Shown: positions 8,710 to 18,730, counted from the stretch's first letter. The stretch: DNA of 64,000 bases from Pseudomonas sp. LS.1a (GCF_022533585.1 NZ_CP092827.1:373001-437000); one strand, 5' to 3'. A program made the numbers and translations. The notes: a model not told the origin generated them from the sequence alone.

Positions 8710-8869
8710 GTGCCGACCATGTTGTTCTCTGCCTCCATGGTCGGCTTGCAGCGGGGTGGTGCCCATTGGACGTAAGTCTATGAGCGCCCCTGTCAAAAAC
8801 CCGACAAAAGGCAAACCGGGTTACGCAAGTTCTGTGGTCCTAATGCTGAAGCGGAATTTTTTTGACGAG

Positions 8870-9319
8870 ATGAGCATGCCTGAGCAACGCGACATCCTGA
8901 GCGACGCCGAGCGCGAGGCACTGGCCGTGGCGAGCGCGCCCGTGGCTGCCAAGCCGTTGGTGCTGGTGGTGGATGACAATGCGGTGAACCGTGAGGCGTT
9001 GATCCTGTACCTGAAAAGCCGGGGGATCGACTGCGTCGGGGCGGATGGGGCCGAGGAAGCCAGGCTGTACCTGCACTACCAGCAACGGATTGGCTTGATG
9101 ATTACGGATTTGCGTATGCAGCCGGAGGATGGCCTGGACCTGATTCGCAAGATTCGTGAATCAGAGCGGGCGGCGTTGTCGATCATCGTGGTGTCGGGCG
9201 ACACCGACGTGAAAGAGGCGGTGGACGTGATGCACCTGGGGGTGGTGGATTTCCTGTTGAAGCCGGTGGACCTGGACAAGCTGCTGGAGCTGGTGAAGAA
9301 AGAACTGAAGATCGAGTAG
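8870..9319 (+). CDS. Stand-alone response-regulator receiver protein
   Basis: The product is a receiver domain of about 149 residues with a short N-terminal tail and no output domain. The acidic pair is in 'VLVVDDNAVNREAL', the phosphoacceptor Asp in 'LMITDLRMQPEDGLDLI', the Thr/Ser switch in 'IIVVSGDTD', and the conserved Lys in 'DFLLKPVDLDKLL'. Several in-frame starts exist (8756, 8780, 8843, 8870, 8876). I prefer 8870 because the residues before it look like non-conserved leader, but no start has a strong ribosome site, so this is uncertain. It is divergent from the cNMP/CBS/DUF294 gene and convergent with malate synthase, with a large hairpin after its stop. Its cognate kinase is not in the window. 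Confidence 0.85.
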   Translation: MSMPEQRDILSDAEREALAVASAPVAAKPLVLVVDDNAVNREALILYLKSRGIDCVGADGAEEARLYLHYQQRIGLMITDLRMQPEDGLDLIRKIRESERAALSIIVVSGDTDVKEAVDVMHLGVVDFLLKPVDLDKLLELVKKELKIE

Positions 9320-9328
9320 GGCAGGAGT

Positions 9329-9450
9329 GGGGCTGCTTTGCAGCCCTTTCGCGACACAAGGCCGCTCCCACAAGTACCGCGCCAAACCTCAGCCTTGCGC
9401 GGTACCTGTGGGAGCGGCCTTGTGTCGCGAAAGGGCTGCAAAGCAGCCCC
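9329..9450. terminator. 54-bp inverted repeat between convergent genes (bidirectional terminator)
   Basis: Arms 9329-9382 and 9397-9450 are reverse complements with one mismatch and a 14-base loop. Each outer end also holds the small hairpin GGGGCTGC-TTT-GCAGCCC, and the inner part is the 'ggccgctcccaca' repeat family. It separates the receiver gene from glcB. Confidence 0.8.
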
Positions 9451-9466
9451 CTGTCGCAGATGTCGC

Positions 9467-11644
9467 TTACAACCCGTTACGCGCCTTGAACTCGCGGCGA
9501 CGGCGGTGCAGTACCGGCTCGGTATAACCGTTCGGCTGCTTGCCACCTTCCACCACCAGCTCCACTGCCGCCTGGAACGCGACGTTGTCGTCGAAGTTCG
9601 GGGCCATCGGGCGGTACAGCGCGTCACCGGCGTTCTGCTGGTCAACCACTACAGCCATGCGCTTGAGGCTCTCCAGCACCTGCTCCTGGCTGACCACGCC
9701 GTGGCGCAGCCAGTTGGCCAGCAGCTGGGCCGAAATACGCAGGGTGGCGCGGTCTTCCATCAGGCCGACGTTGTTGATGTCCGGCACCTTCGAGCAACCC
9801 ACGCCCTGGTCGATCCAGCGCACCACGTAGCCGAGGATACCCTGGGCGTTGTTGTCCAGTTCGTTGCGGATCTCTTCGGCCGACCAGTTGGTGTCGGTGG
9901 CCAGCGGGATGGTCAGGATGTCGTCCACCGACGCCGGGGTACGCGAAGCCAGTTCACGCTGACGCGCCTGTACGTCCACCTTGTGGTAGTGCAGGGCGTG
10001 CAGGGTGGCGGCGGTCGGCGACGGTACCCAGGCGGTGTTGGCGCCGGCCAGCGGGTGGGCGATCTTCTGCTCGAGCATGGCCGCCATCAGGTCCGGCATG
10101 GCCCACATGCCTTTGCCGATCTGCGCACGGCCTTGCAGGCCGGTGGCCAGGCCGACGTCGACGTTGTTGTTCTCGTAGGCACCGATCCATTTCTCGTTTT
10201 TCATGGCGCCCTTGCGCACCACGGCGCCGGCCTCCATCGAGGTGTGGATTTCATCGCCGGTACGGTCGAGGAAGCCGGTGTTGATGAACACCACGCGCTC
10301 GGCTGCAGCCTTGATGCACGACTTGAGGTTGACCGTGGTGCGGCGCTCCTCGTCCATGATGCCGACCTTGACGGTATTGCGCTTCATGCCCAGCAGGTCT
10401 TCGACCTGGCTGAAGATCTCGGCGGCGAAGGCGACTTCCTCCGGCCCGTGCATCTTCGGCTTGACGATGTACACGCTGCCGCTGCGGGTGTTCTTGCGGC
10501 TGGTGTTGCCGTTGAGGTTGTGCAGGGCGATCAGGTTGGTGAACAGGCCGTCCTGGATACCTTCGGGGATTTCGTTGCCCTGGGCGTCGAGGATCGCCGG
10601 GTTGGTCATCAGGTGGCCTACGTTGCGCACGAACAGCAGCGAACGGCCGTGCAGGGTCACGCTGCCACCGTTGGGTGCGGCGTACTCGCGGTCCGGGTTC
10701 ATGGTGCGGGTGAAGGTCTTGCCACCCTTGGTCACGCTTTCGGCCAGGTCGCCTTTCATCAGGCCCAGCCAGTTGCGGTAGACGATCACCTTGTCGTCGG
10801 CGTCGACGGCGGCAACCGAGTCTTCGCAGTCCATGATGGTGGTCAGCGCCGATTCCATCAGGATGTCTTTGACGCCGGCGGCGTCGGTGCTGCCGACCGG
10901 GGTGCTGGCATCGACCTGGATTTCGAAGTGCAGGCCGTTGTGCTTGAGCAACACGGCGGTCGGCGCGGCGGCATCGCCGTGGAAGCCGATCAGCTGGGCG
11001 TCGTCACGCAGGCCGCTGTTGCTGCCGCCTTTCAGGGCGACGATCAGCTTGCCGCCTTCGATACGGTAGCCGGTGGAGTCGACGTGCGAGCCGGCTGCCA
11101 GTGGTGCGGCTTCGTCGAGGAAGGCGCGGGCGAAGGCGATGACCTTGTCGCCACGCACCTTGTTGTAGCCCTGGCCTTTCTCGGCGCCGCCTTCATCGCT
11201 GATGGCATCGGTGCCATACAGCGCGTCGTACAGCGAACCCCAGCGGGCGTTGGCGGCGTTCAGGGCGAAGCGGGCGTTCATCACCGGAACGACCAGCTGC
11301 GGGCCGGCCATGTGGGCGATTTCTTCGTCCACGTTCTGGGTGGTGGCCTGGAAATCGTCGGCTTGTGGCAGCAGGTAGCCGATTTCCTGGAGGAAGCTTT
11401 TGTAGGCTGCGGCGTCGTGGGCCTGGCCTTTGCGTGCCTGGTGCCAGGCGTCGATCTTGGCTTGCAGCTCGTCGCGCTTGGCGAGCAGGGCTTTGTTCTT
11501 TGGAGCGAGGTCATTGATGATCTTCTCTGCACCCGCCCAGAACTGCTCGGCGACGATGCCGGTCCCGGGGATGGCTTCGTTGTTCACGAAGTCGTACAGG
11601 ACCTTGGCGACCTGAAGGCCACCGACTTGAACGTATCCAGTCAT
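9467..11644 (-). CDS. glcB: Malate synthase G
   Basis: This is a 725-residue protein, the usual length for the G isoform, starting [16 protein letters not shown] at 11644. It condenses glyoxylate with acetyl-CoA to malate in the glyoxylate shunt and glycolate use. Family signatures visible include '[31 protein letters not shown]', '[33 protein letters not shown]' with the catalytic acidic residue, and 'EAGAVVRKG'. It is cytoplasmic and needs Mg2+. It is a single gene on the minus strand; the 452 bases upstream should hold its promoter. Confidence 0.97.
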   Translation of the reverse strand: MTGYVQVGGLQVAKVLYDFVNNEAIPGTGIVAEQFWAGAEKIINDLAPKNKALLAKRDELQAKIDAWHQARKGQAHDAAAYKSFLQEIGYLLPQADDFQATTQNVDEEIAHMAGPQLVVPVMNARFALNAANARWGSLYDALYGTDAISDEGGAEKGQGYNKVRGDKVIAFARAFLDEAAPLAAGSHVDSTGYRIEGGKLIVALKGGSNSGLRDDAQLIGFHGDAAAPTAVLLKHNGLHFEIQVDASTPVGSTDAAGVKDILMESALTTIMDCEDSVAAVDADDKVIVYRNWLGLMKGDLAESVTKGGKTFTRTMNPDREYAAPNGGSVTLHGRSLLFVRNVGHLMTNPAILDAQGNEIPEGIQDGLFTNLIALHNLNGNTSRKNTRSGSVYIVKPKMHGPEEVAFAAEIFSQVEDLLGMKRNTVKVGIMDEERRTTVNLKSCIKAAAERVVFINTGFLDRTGDEIHTSMEAGAVVRKGAMKNEKWIGAYENNNVDVGLATGLQGRAQIGKGMWAMPDLMAAMLEQKIAHPLAGANTAWVPSPTAATLHALHYHKVDVQARQRELASRTPASVDDILTIPLATDTNWSAEEIRNELDNNAQGILGYVVRWIDQGVGCSKVPDINNVGLMEDRATLRISAQLLANWLRHGVVSQEQVLESLKRMAVVVDQQNAGDALYRPMAPNFDDNVAFQAAVELVVEGGKQPNGYTEPVLHRRRREFKARNGL

Positions 11645-12096
11645 TGCTTGCCTCACTCTGCTCAGCTATTTCGCTCTTCTGTATTAAGCCTGTAGCGCTT
11701 CTCTAAACACGGCACCAGTGCATGCCCCCGAGTAAAGCCCCGGGCGCGGCTGGGTGCGGCCTGCCAGACCGGCTGGCAGACAGTGTGCGTATTTTCACAG
11801 GCGCCTTGGCAGACATCCAAACGACGTTTTGTAGTCCGCGCCACGGGATACTACATGAAGCAGTAGGCGGGGCAAAATCAGACTAAAAGCGCCGTTATGC
11901 GACCCGTTGGTCGCGTATGGTCACGCTGGGAGTGGGTATGTTCGCAAAAAACAGGTGGATTGTTCCAGATAAATCTTGAAACAGTACACGATTCGTTATG
12001 CAGATTGCCCTGCGGCAGGTTGCCGCGCCTTGCCTATACTGAGTCGATCCCCCGATTTTCTGCCGCCCGGAAGCGGTCCGACACGAGGAAGGGCTT
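11645..12096. other. Intergenic region between glcB and gcvR
   Basis: These 452 bases lie between two divergent genes and should carry both promoters. Short frames here have no family resemblance, unusual composition or ribosome sites, so I call no gene. A TATACT hexamer at 12035-12040 is a candidate -10 for gcvR, but no good -35 goes with it. Confidence 0.6.
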
Positions 12097-12615
12097 GTGG
12101 ATCATCTTGTACTGACAGTGATTGCCCCCGACAAGGCGGGCCAGGTCGAGCGCATTGCCCAGTGCATCGCCGACCACAGTGGCAACTGGCTGGAAAGCCG
12201 CATGTCGCGCATGGCCGGGCAGTTTGCCGGCATCCTGCGGGTGGCGGTGCCGGCGGAAAACTACGACGAGCTGGTGGCCTCGCTGCAGGGGTTGGTCCGC
12301 TATGACATTCGCGTGCTGATCGCCGAGAGCGGCATCGAGCCGTCGTGCACCTGGAAGCCGATTGCCATGGAGCTGGTAGGGAATGACCGGCCGGGGATCG
12401 TGCGTGACATCACCCGCTTGCTGGCGGACCTGGGGGTGAACCTTGAACGGTTTACCACTGAGGTGCGGCCGGCGCCGATGAGCAGCGAGCCGCTGTTCCA
12501 TGCCGATGCCTTGCTGGCATTGCCGTTGACCCTGTCGCTGGACGACTTGCAGCAGAAGCTGGAGAGCCTGGCGGACGACTTGATGGTGGAGTTGAAGCTG
12601 CGGCCGGAGGAGTAA
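12097..12615 (+). CDS. gcvR: Glycine cleavage system transcriptional repressor GcvR (two ACT domains)
   Basis: This 172-residue protein starts at a GTG with a GAGGAAGGG ribosome site close upstream. Two ACT domains cover about residues 3-75 ('LVLTVIAPDKAGQVERIAQCIADHSGNWLE') and 88-165 ('AMELVGNDRPGIVRDITRLLADLGVNLERF'). In Escherichia coli GcvR binds glycine and antagonises GcvA; pseudomonad homologues are named by similarity and may act on other regulators. It is cytoplasmic. It stands alone, followed by a hairpin terminator. Confidence 0.88.
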   Translation: MDHLVLTVIAPDKAGQVERIAQCIADHSGNWLESRMSRMAGQFAGILRVAVPAENYDELVASLQGLVRYDIRVLIAESGIEPSCTWKPIAMELVGNDRPGIVRDITRLLADLGVNLERFTTEVRPAPMSSEPLFHADALLALPLTLSLDDLQQKLESLADDLMVELKLRPEE

Positions 12616-12634
12616 TCCGGGATTGCCGGTGAAA

Positions 12635-12651
12635 GGGCTGCAAAGCAGCCC
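12635..12651 (+). terminator. Hairpin after gcvR
   Basis: GGGCTGC-AAA-GCAGCCC follows the gcvR stop by 20 bases. No T-run follows, so efficiency is uncertain. Confidence 0.55.
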
Positions 12652-12684
12652 CCTGCGGTTATCCCGATATCACGGGGAAGGCCC

Positions 12685-12805
12685 TGTGGATAACCTGGGG
12701 TGTACCTCTCCAGCCCAATAACTGCGCGCCTTCCACAACTTTGCTCAAAAAATGCTCAAAAATCAGCAGCTTGTGCACAAAGTACGGGGACCAGGGTGTG
12801 GATAA
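12685..12805. promoter_or_regulatory. Two perfect DnaA-box sequences with an AT-rich spacer
   Basis: TGTGGATAA occurs at 12685-12693 and 12797-12805, both on the plus strand and both followed by CCT. Between them lie a direct repeat 'GCTCAAAAA(A)' at about 12743-12762 and the palindrome TTGTGCACAA near 12772. The region is between convergent genes, so it is not an ordinary promoter. Confidence 0.5.
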
Positions 12806-12868
12806 CCTTTGGAGATGTCTCTGCAGGCCACGAATCACATGGCCTGCAGCGGTTTGTTTGTTTTTTGA

Positions 12869-13756
12869 TCAGCTGCGCTTGCGCAAACTCAGCCACGCAT
12901 CGACGCTGTAAATCGCCAAGCCCGCCCAGATGAACATGAACGCCACCAGGTTGCTCGATGACAGATGCTCATCGAACAGCAGCACCGCCTGCAGCAGCAC
13001 CAGGGTCGGCGCCAGATATTGCAGGAAGCCCAGGGTGGTGTACGGCAAGTGGCGCGCAGCCGCGTTGAAGCACACCAGCGGCACCAGTGTCACCGGCCCC
13101 GCGGCCATCAACCACAACGCTTCGCTGCTGGTGTAGAACGCGCCCTGGGCACTTGTCGCCGCCGGGTGCAGCAACAGCCAGCCAAGCGCCAGCGGTACCA
13201 GCATCCAGGTTTCCACCACCAGGCCCGGCAGTGCCGCCACCGGTGCCTGCTTGCGAATCAGCCCATAGAAGCCGAAGCTCAGTGCCAGCACCAGCGACAC
13301 CCAGGGCAGGCTGCCCACCTGCCATACTTGCTGGGCCACACCCACGGCAGCCATGGCCACGGCCAGCCACTGCAGGCGGCGCAGGCGCTCGCCAAGAATC
13401 AGCATGCCCAGCAGCACATTGATCAGCGGGTTGATGTAGTAGCCCAGGCTGGCCTCGAGCATGCGCCCGTTGTTCACCGACCAGACGTAGGTCAGCCAGT
13501 TACCGGCGATCAGCGCCCCGCTCAGGGCGAGGATGCCCAGCCGGCGCGGGTTGTTGCGCAGTTCACGCCACCAGCCGGGGTGTTTCCACACCAGTAGCAG
13601 CAGCGAGCCGAACAGTGCCGACCACAGTACCCGGTGGACAATGATCTCCACCGCCGGGACGCTCTGGATCGCCTTGAAGTACAGGGGGAACAGGCCCCAG
13701 ATGATGTAGGCGCTGAGGCCCAGTAGGTACCCGCGACGCGGGTTTGCGGCGTGCAT
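12869..13756 (-). CDS. rarD: EamA-family transporter RarD
   Basis: This 295-residue inner-membrane protein has ten predicted helices in two EamA repeats. The N-terminal signature 'RGYLLGLSAYIIWGLFPLYFKAIQSVPAVEIIVHRVLWS' is typical of RarD, a putative drug/metabolite exporter named from chloramphenicol sensitivity. The substrate is not known. It is monocistronic on the minus strand, convergent with gcvR. Confidence 0.92.
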   Translation of the reverse strand: MHAANPRRGYLLGLSAYIIWGLFPLYFKAIQSVPAVEIIVHRVLWSALFGSLLLLVWKHPGWWRELRNNPRRLGILALSGALIAGNWLTYVWSVNNGRMLEASLGYYINPLINVLLGMLILGERLRRLQWLAVAMAAVGVAQQVWQVGSLPWVSLVLALSFGFYGLIRKQAPVAALPGLVVETWMLVPLALGWLLLHPAATSAQGAFYTSSEALWLMAAGPVTLVPLVCFNAAARHLPYTTLGFLQYLAPTLVLLQAVLLFDEHLSSSNLVAFMFIWAGLAIYSVDAWLSLRKRS

Positions 13757-13840
13757 GCAGAATCCTTGCTTAGGTAGCTAAATAAAGCGCAGGGCTATTT
13801 CAGCACAGGTTGGCGAGTTGTGCTGGCACTTATGAAACGC

Positions 13841-13867
13841 GAAAACCAGGGCATGGCCCTGGTTTTC
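13841..13867. terminator. Strong perfect hairpin between rarD and the frameshifted gene
   Basis: GAAAACCAGGGC-ATG-GCCCTGGTTTTC is a perfect 12-bp stem with A- and T-tracts on its outer ends, so it works in both directions. On the minus strand it ends the frameshifted gene before rarD. Confidence 0.85.
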
Positions 13868-13915
13868 GGCGTCAACGGCACGGGGAGTCTGGCCGTCAAA
13901 TGCACACCCAACCGA

Positions 13916-16394
13916 TCATTCCCGGTTTATGCGCGCCCTACGCGAATTGTCGCTAGCTTCAACGGATGCATAAAGAGCCAGGAATTTTTCAGCACTGACA
14001 AAGGGAATGGGCAGAATCAAACTGGCGTATTGAGGTACGAATTGCCCGTCATGGATCGCCACGATGACAATGTACTCATCGTCCGGCCTGGAAGGGTGTG
14101 GCGTGTAGATACCGTCGTCGATTGTGCCATTGCCGACACGCACATGCCATGAGGTTTGTTCCTTTGGTACTTGCTGCTCCGGCCTGCCATTGGGCTTCAC
14201 CCAGAATTCAAGCTCCACACCTGCTTGCCCCTGTTTTGGCTTCAGCCAATAAGCGCCTTCCATTTCAACAGGCAAGAGTATATGGACGGTCTTGGTGAAA
14301 GTCTTACTGCTGACCACTACTTTATCAAGACGCAGTACCGAATCAACTTTGGGCATGCCTTCTTCCCACTCTGGCACCTGTTTGGGGGAGGTAGCGTTTG
14401 TTTACCTGCCCTAGAGGGTCGGGGTCGGGCGCGTCGACCAGGTCACCCAGCCCTTCGACTTTTATGCTGATGTCATTTCTGTTCATTTCGCCAGCGACTA
14501 TATCGGTATAGGCGTTCAGGTTTACGGTCGCGATGGAGGGGTAGATACTGATACTGGTTCGCAGAACGCTCACCAGTACATGAGAAACCGCACTGCCTAT
14601 TTGAGCGCTAACGATGACCTTGATGTGACTGCCTTCGAATTGGTCGGCAGCGGGCGCGGAGTAAGTTCCGGTACTCGGGTGGATTGTGCCTGTAGGGTTG
14701 TCACCGTTGTAATCAGGGAGGTGACGTACGCTCCATGTTACGCCTCCGCTGGCGGCTTCGGTCTTGAAGGTTATGCTCCCGCCGGGCAGTACGCTGGTTT
14801 CACCGTTGTCGATCGGTTTGTCGTCGCTTCTGGTAATTGTGAGCTTGTTTCGCTCAGGCGCCAGTTGACCCAGGGCGGTCACGTCATTCGGCCAATGTGC
14901 CGACTCAAGGGTGACTTGCGAGTTGCGGAACAGTAGTGACGAAAGGATGAAGGTGTCTACTTCAGTACTTATACCGGCGAAGGAGTCATTTACACCAAAC
15001 AGGAAGTCATCGAAGTTTTTCTTCAAGCGCTCTTCAATAAAGTCCCTGATATGTTGGTTTTTATCGTCAAGGGCCTCGTCCAGTTTGTCAGATACGTACC
15101 AGTTGAAGGACCCGCTTCCTCCAACTCGCGAAAGAACCAGTTTGTGTCGGCCTTCCTGGTCGTCTACTGAGAATTTATACTGGTGCTGGAAGTTCCAGAC
15201 TGTGGTCAGTCTGCCGTCAGTTACGCCCGGATTTTCATCATAACCCCAGGTTACTCGTGCATATCTGTCGGTGGTTCCAATCCACTCAATGATCAGTCGG
15301 TCTTTATCGTGCTTTATCCTGAGCTTCTCTTTGGTATTACCCTCGGCGGGTGCGATATAGTCAAAGGCTTCCGCATGGAATCTGATGTAGTCCTGGCCGA
15401 CTTTGCCGTAATTCATTTCGGCAATTTTGAATTTTCCAGCAGCTATGTATTCAATGTTATTCGAGGTGTTGATATGCATGGCTTTCCAGTCAAGCAGGCG
15501 AACAGACGAATCGCTAGACTTTAACTTCGGAATTATCAGGTTTGCTATAATGAAATTCGAGTGCAGCAGCACGTTGGCACTGAGGCCCTCCGGTAAAAGA
15601 TAAGGGAGCTTTCTATTCTCGTCTGGCGGGCTAGCGTCATCACTGTCGAACCCTTCCAGTTCGACAAATAGAACGACAGCACCGTCGCCAAAGCCTTCCG
15701 TGTTTACACGTCCTGCTCCGGGGGCACCATGGGTACGTATTGCAAATCTATGTGGCTTTAGTGGAGAGTTCGCCAGATTCGAAAGCTGGCCCAATGTGTA
15801 CTCGATTCGAGCCCTTTCCTCAGGCGCTTCAGCGTAGTCGTTAAAGAATCGACTGAAATGTTGCCCAAGTTTTTCGATTTCAAATGATGTTACGCCGCCA
15901 TAAAAGTAATAGTTACTTTTGGTGATAAAGCTGAAATAGGCTCTACCCTCCTTGGAAACCTCTCCCCTATCACTTATCAAGTCGACGTCAAATACCAGAG
16001 ACGGGCCATTGACAGGTGTTGCCTCCGCCAGTCGCGTAACCCGCCTGCGTGTGCTACCTATCGACTGGCTTAACTGAATCTGTTTGCCTCGCACACTTCG
16101 CATCATTAACTTGGCTTTGGAATTACTGAGGTCTGAATTCTCAAATGATAGCCTGGGTTCATCCAGGCAGAAATCCTGAAGCTGGTGATAGGAAAGGCCT
16201 GCTTCAATATCAACCTCGCTATTCATCGGGTCCAGAAACAGTCCGCCCGCATACCGCTCGATAAATTCTTGCTTCAATACATGGTTTGCAGTTTTTCGAT
16301 CAAATGCCACAATTACCGGGTAGCCAAAATTCTTACGTACTTTGGCTAGTTCTTCCAGGAACTGTTCGAGCGACTGTTTTGTAGAGCTGTTCAT
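13916..16394 (-). pseudogene. Large protein of unknown function with Ig-like region, interrupted by one frameshift
   Basis: The gene opens at 16394 (MNSSTKQSLEQFLEELAK) and the first frame stops at 14343 after 683 residues. A second frame to 13916 continues directly with 'NATSPKQVPEWEEGMPKVDSVLRL', overlapping the last residues of the first. One extra base near 14395-14402, in the run AAACAAACG, would join them into about 826 residues. The N-terminal half is mixed alpha/beta with no motif I recognise. The region near 'VLPGGSITFKTEAASGGVTWSVRHLPDYNGDN' resembles a bacterial Ig-like repeat. No signal peptide is seen. Base composition is visibly lower in GC than its neighbours, which hints at transfer. 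It may be a true pseudogene, a two-part gene, or a sequencing error. Confidence 0.7.
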
Positions 16395-16768
16395 GAGTTT
16401 CTCGCTTGGAAGGGTTTATGAGTTCGAGCGCTATCGCCATGGAATATTGTGATTGGCCATGGTTCACTGGGTTTTGGTGCTCGCATTAATTGCGGTGCCG
16501 GGTCGAACTTAATGCTTGAAGTGGACTTTATTGTGATGGAGGGATTTGGCCGGAAGCATGCGCCCGATCAGTACGCCACGGTTTGCTTTATTCATTGCTG
16601 AAAATCCCGCATTGCCTCGGGAGTTTTTTTACACCCAGCCTCCCGCCTTGCCTACTGGCAAAAATGCTAGGTTCAGCATGTAAGGAAGTTGCGGGAGAGG
16701 GCCGACATTTGCGTTTGCCGGCTTGCGCGATGGGGTGTCTGCCAGGTCGATTCTTTCTGACGCAGAAC
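16395..16768. other. Intergenic region upstream of the frameshifted gene
   Basis: These 374 bases lie between the start of the frameshifted gene and the 3' end of srkA, both on the minus strand. A hairpin TCCCG-cattgcc-TCGGGA followed by T7 at about 16604-16628 looks like a plus-strand terminator although no plus-strand gene precedes it, possibly a leftover from a lost gene. I see no coding sequence. Confidence 0.5.
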
Positions 16769-17743
16769 TTAGAACAACTTCAACGGCGGCTCATCCAGCG
16801 CGGCCATCTGTTCGCGCAGGGCAAGAATCTGGTCACCCCAGTAGCGCGGTTGGCCGAACCAAGGGAAGCTGGGCGGGAACGCCGGGTCGTCCCAGCGCCG
16901 TGCCAGCCAGGCGCTGTAGTGCAGCTGGCGCAGGGCGCGCAGGGGTTCGATCAGCGCCAGTTCGCGCGGGTCGAAGTCGTGGAATTCGTTATAGCCGTCG
17001 ATCAGCTCGGCCAGTTGCCCCAGGCGCTCCTCGCGGCTGCCGGCCAGCATCATCCACAGGTCCTGCACCGCCGGGCCCATGCGGCAGTCGTCGAGGTCGA
17101 CCACGTGGTACACCTCGTCGCGGTGCATCAGGTTGCCGGGGTGCAGGTCGCCGTGCAGGCGAATGAGCTGGTGCGGCGTGCGGGCATAGATGTCCTCCAC
17201 CCGCTTGAGCAGGTCGCGCGCCACCGATTCGAAAGCCGGCAGCAGCTCGCGGGGGACAAAATCGCCTTCCAGCAAGGTATTCAGCGAGGCGTGGCCGAAG
17301 TTGTCCACAGCCAGCGCCTCGCGGTGCTGGAATGGTTTGCTGGCGCCGACGGCATGCAGGCGGCCGAGCAACTGGCCGAGGCGGTAGAGCTGGTCGAGGT
17401 TGCCTGGCTCCGGGGCGTGGCCGCCGCGGCGGGGGAACAGGGTGAAGCGAAAGCCCCGGTGTTCGAACAGGGTGCGGCCGTCGTGCTGCATTGGCGCAAC
17501 CACCGGCACTTCGCAGTCGGCCAGTTCGGCTGTGAAGGCGTGTTCTTCGAGGATGGCCGCATCGCTCCAGCGGCCTGGGCGGTAGAACTTGGCGATCAGC
17601 GGTTGCGCGCCCTCGATGCCCACCTGGTAGACGCGGTTCTCGTAGCTGTTCAGCGCCAGCACCCGGGCATCGCTGAGAAAGCCCAGGCTTTCCACTGCGT
17701 CCAGGACCAGGTCAGGGGTGAGGGTGTCGAAGGGGTGGGACAT
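16769..17743 (-). CDS. srkA: Stress response kinase A (SrkA/YihE-type Ser/Thr kinase)
   Basis: This is a 324-residue aminoglycoside-phosphotransferase-fold kinase starting MSHPFDTLTPDLVLDAVES. The ATP-binding Lys is in 'QPLIAKFYRPGRW', the catalytic Brenner motif is 'LIRLHGDLHPGNLMH' (about residue 197) and the metal-binding Asp is in 'VVDLDDCRMGPAVQDLWMM'. Family members phosphorylate proteins and counter stress-induced death in E. coli. It is a soluble protein and a single gene here. The longer in-frame start at 17776 adds unconserved residues and is rejected. Confidence 0.93.
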   Translation of the reverse strand: MSHPFDTLTPDLVLDAVESLGFLSDARVLALNSYENRVYQVGIEGAQPLIAKFYRPGRWSDAAILEEHAFTAELADCEVPVVAPMQHDGRTLFEHRGFRFTLFPRRGGHAPEPGNLDQLYRLGQLLGRLHAVGASKPFQHREALAVDNFGHASLNTLLEGDFVPRELLPAFESVARDLLKRVEDIYARTPHQLIRLHGDLHPGNLMHRDEVYHVVDLDDCRMGPAVQDLWMMLAGSREERLGQLAELIDGYNEFHDFDPRELALIEPLRALRQLHYSAWLARRWDDPAFPPSFPWFGQPRYWGDQILALREQMAALDEPPLKLF

Positions 17744-17796
17744 GGTGGCTCCGGGGATAGGCGGCGTGGGGGCCATGGTAACGCGTTATGCCTGTA

Positions 17797-17885
17797 CCGG
17801 CCTCTTCGCGGGTAAACCCGCTCCCACATGGACGGCGCAGCCGCCAGGGAAACGATGCACCTGTGGGAGCGGGTTTACCCGCGAA
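17797..17885. repeat. REP-type inverted pair
   Basis: Copies at 17797-17828 and 17860-17885 of the 'gcgggtaaacccgctccc' element face each other between srkA and the ModE-type gene. Confidence 0.85.
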
Positions 17886-17905
17886 CCGCGCAAAGCGCGG
17901 CCAGG

Positions 17906-18730
17906 CTATGCAGGAATCCCAAGCAATACATAGGAGGGATGAAACTGAACCCGCACCGAACTGCCAGCTGCCACCTGCTGCCCAGCCAACCAATCCGCCT
18001 CGGCAAACGCACACAACGTCTGCCCATTCCCCAACGCCAACCTGACCTCACCAGGCCCATCAGCCTCCGCCAGCACCTCCTCCACCGTCGCCCGCAGGCA
18101 ATTACTCCCCGCTTCGGCCTCTTCCTCGTCGGCCAACAACCTCACCCACCCCGCCTTGAGCAGCGCCACCACCATCGTGCCCGGGGTCAGCTCAAGCCGC
18201 GCGGTGCTGTCGGGGGTGATCAACGCCTCGATCTCCAGCCCACCGCCCAACGCCAGGCTGACACGATCATGCCGACCCTCACGACGCAGGCCGCTGACCT
18301 GGCCCTGCAACTGGTTGCGCGCGCTGGTACGCAGCATCAGCCGACCGAGCAGGTCGAGGTCACTGGACTCTTCCGCTGCTTCGAGGATTTGCGCCTGCAG
18401 GACCTGCAGCCTCTGATACAGACGCAGTACTCGCTCGCCTTCCGTTGACAGGCGGGCACCACCGCCGCCACGCCCGCCGGTGCTGCGCTCGACCAAGGGC
18501 TGGCGAGCCAGATTGTTGAGTTCGTCAATGGCGTCCCAGGCAGCCTTGTAGCTGATGCCCGCGGCCTTGGCGGCGCGGGTGATCGACCCTTCTTCGGCAA
18601 TGTGCTGCAGCAGCGCAATGCGCTGGGGCCGGCGGGCGATGTGCTGGGTGAGGAGGGGGGCAGGGACATGGGCATTCAGTCTTGTGGGGCCTGAGGATGG
18701 ATAGTGTGTAGGAGCAACTGTCTTGCTCAA
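17906..18730 (-). CDS. modE: ModE-family transcriptional regulator with TOBE domains
   Basis: This 274-residue protein has an N-terminal winged helix of the ModE type (about residues 36-135, 'RIALLQHIAEEGSITRAAKAAGISYKAAWDAIDELNN', 'VERSTGGRGGGGARLS') and two C-terminal molbindin/TOBE repeats (about 140-272, 'TSARNQLQGQVSGLRREGRHDRV' and 'LRATVEEVLAEADGPGEVRLAL') that bind molybdate. ModE represses molybdate uptake when molybdate is abundant. No mod transport genes lie nearby, so it acts in trans here. The frame opens with TTG at 18730, with no clear ribosome site and no ATG in frame before the conserved helix, so the exact start is uncertain. Confidence 0.87.
   Translation of the reverse strand: MSKTVAPTHYPSSGPTRLNAHVPAPLLTQHIARRPQRIALLQHIAEEGSITRAAKAAGISYKAAWDAIDELNNLARQPLVERSTGGRGGGGARLSTEGERVLRLYQRLQVLQAQILEAAEESSDLDLLGRLMLRTSARNQLQGQVSGLRREGRHDRVSLALGGGLEIEALITPDSTARLELTPGTMVVALLKAGWVRLLADEEEAEAGSNCLRATVEEVLAEADGPGEVRLALGNGQTLCAFAEADWLAGQQVAAGSSVRVQFHPSYVLLGIPA

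Noticed and set aside
6756..8783. A 675-codon open frame on the plus strand
   Set aside because: Antisense to the cNMP/CBS/DUF294 gene, with shadow-like composition.
9338..11695. A 785-codon open frame on the plus strand
   Set aside because: Antisense to glcB, whose sequence is clearly malate synthase G; no start signal or family match.
11897..12115. 72-codon frame before gcvR
   Set aside because: It runs into the gcvR start, has no ribosome site and no conserved features; more likely promoter and leader.
14580..15524. Plus-strand frames opposite the frameshifted gene
   Set aside because: Several short overlapping frames without family features; the minus-strand frame is continuous for 683 codons.
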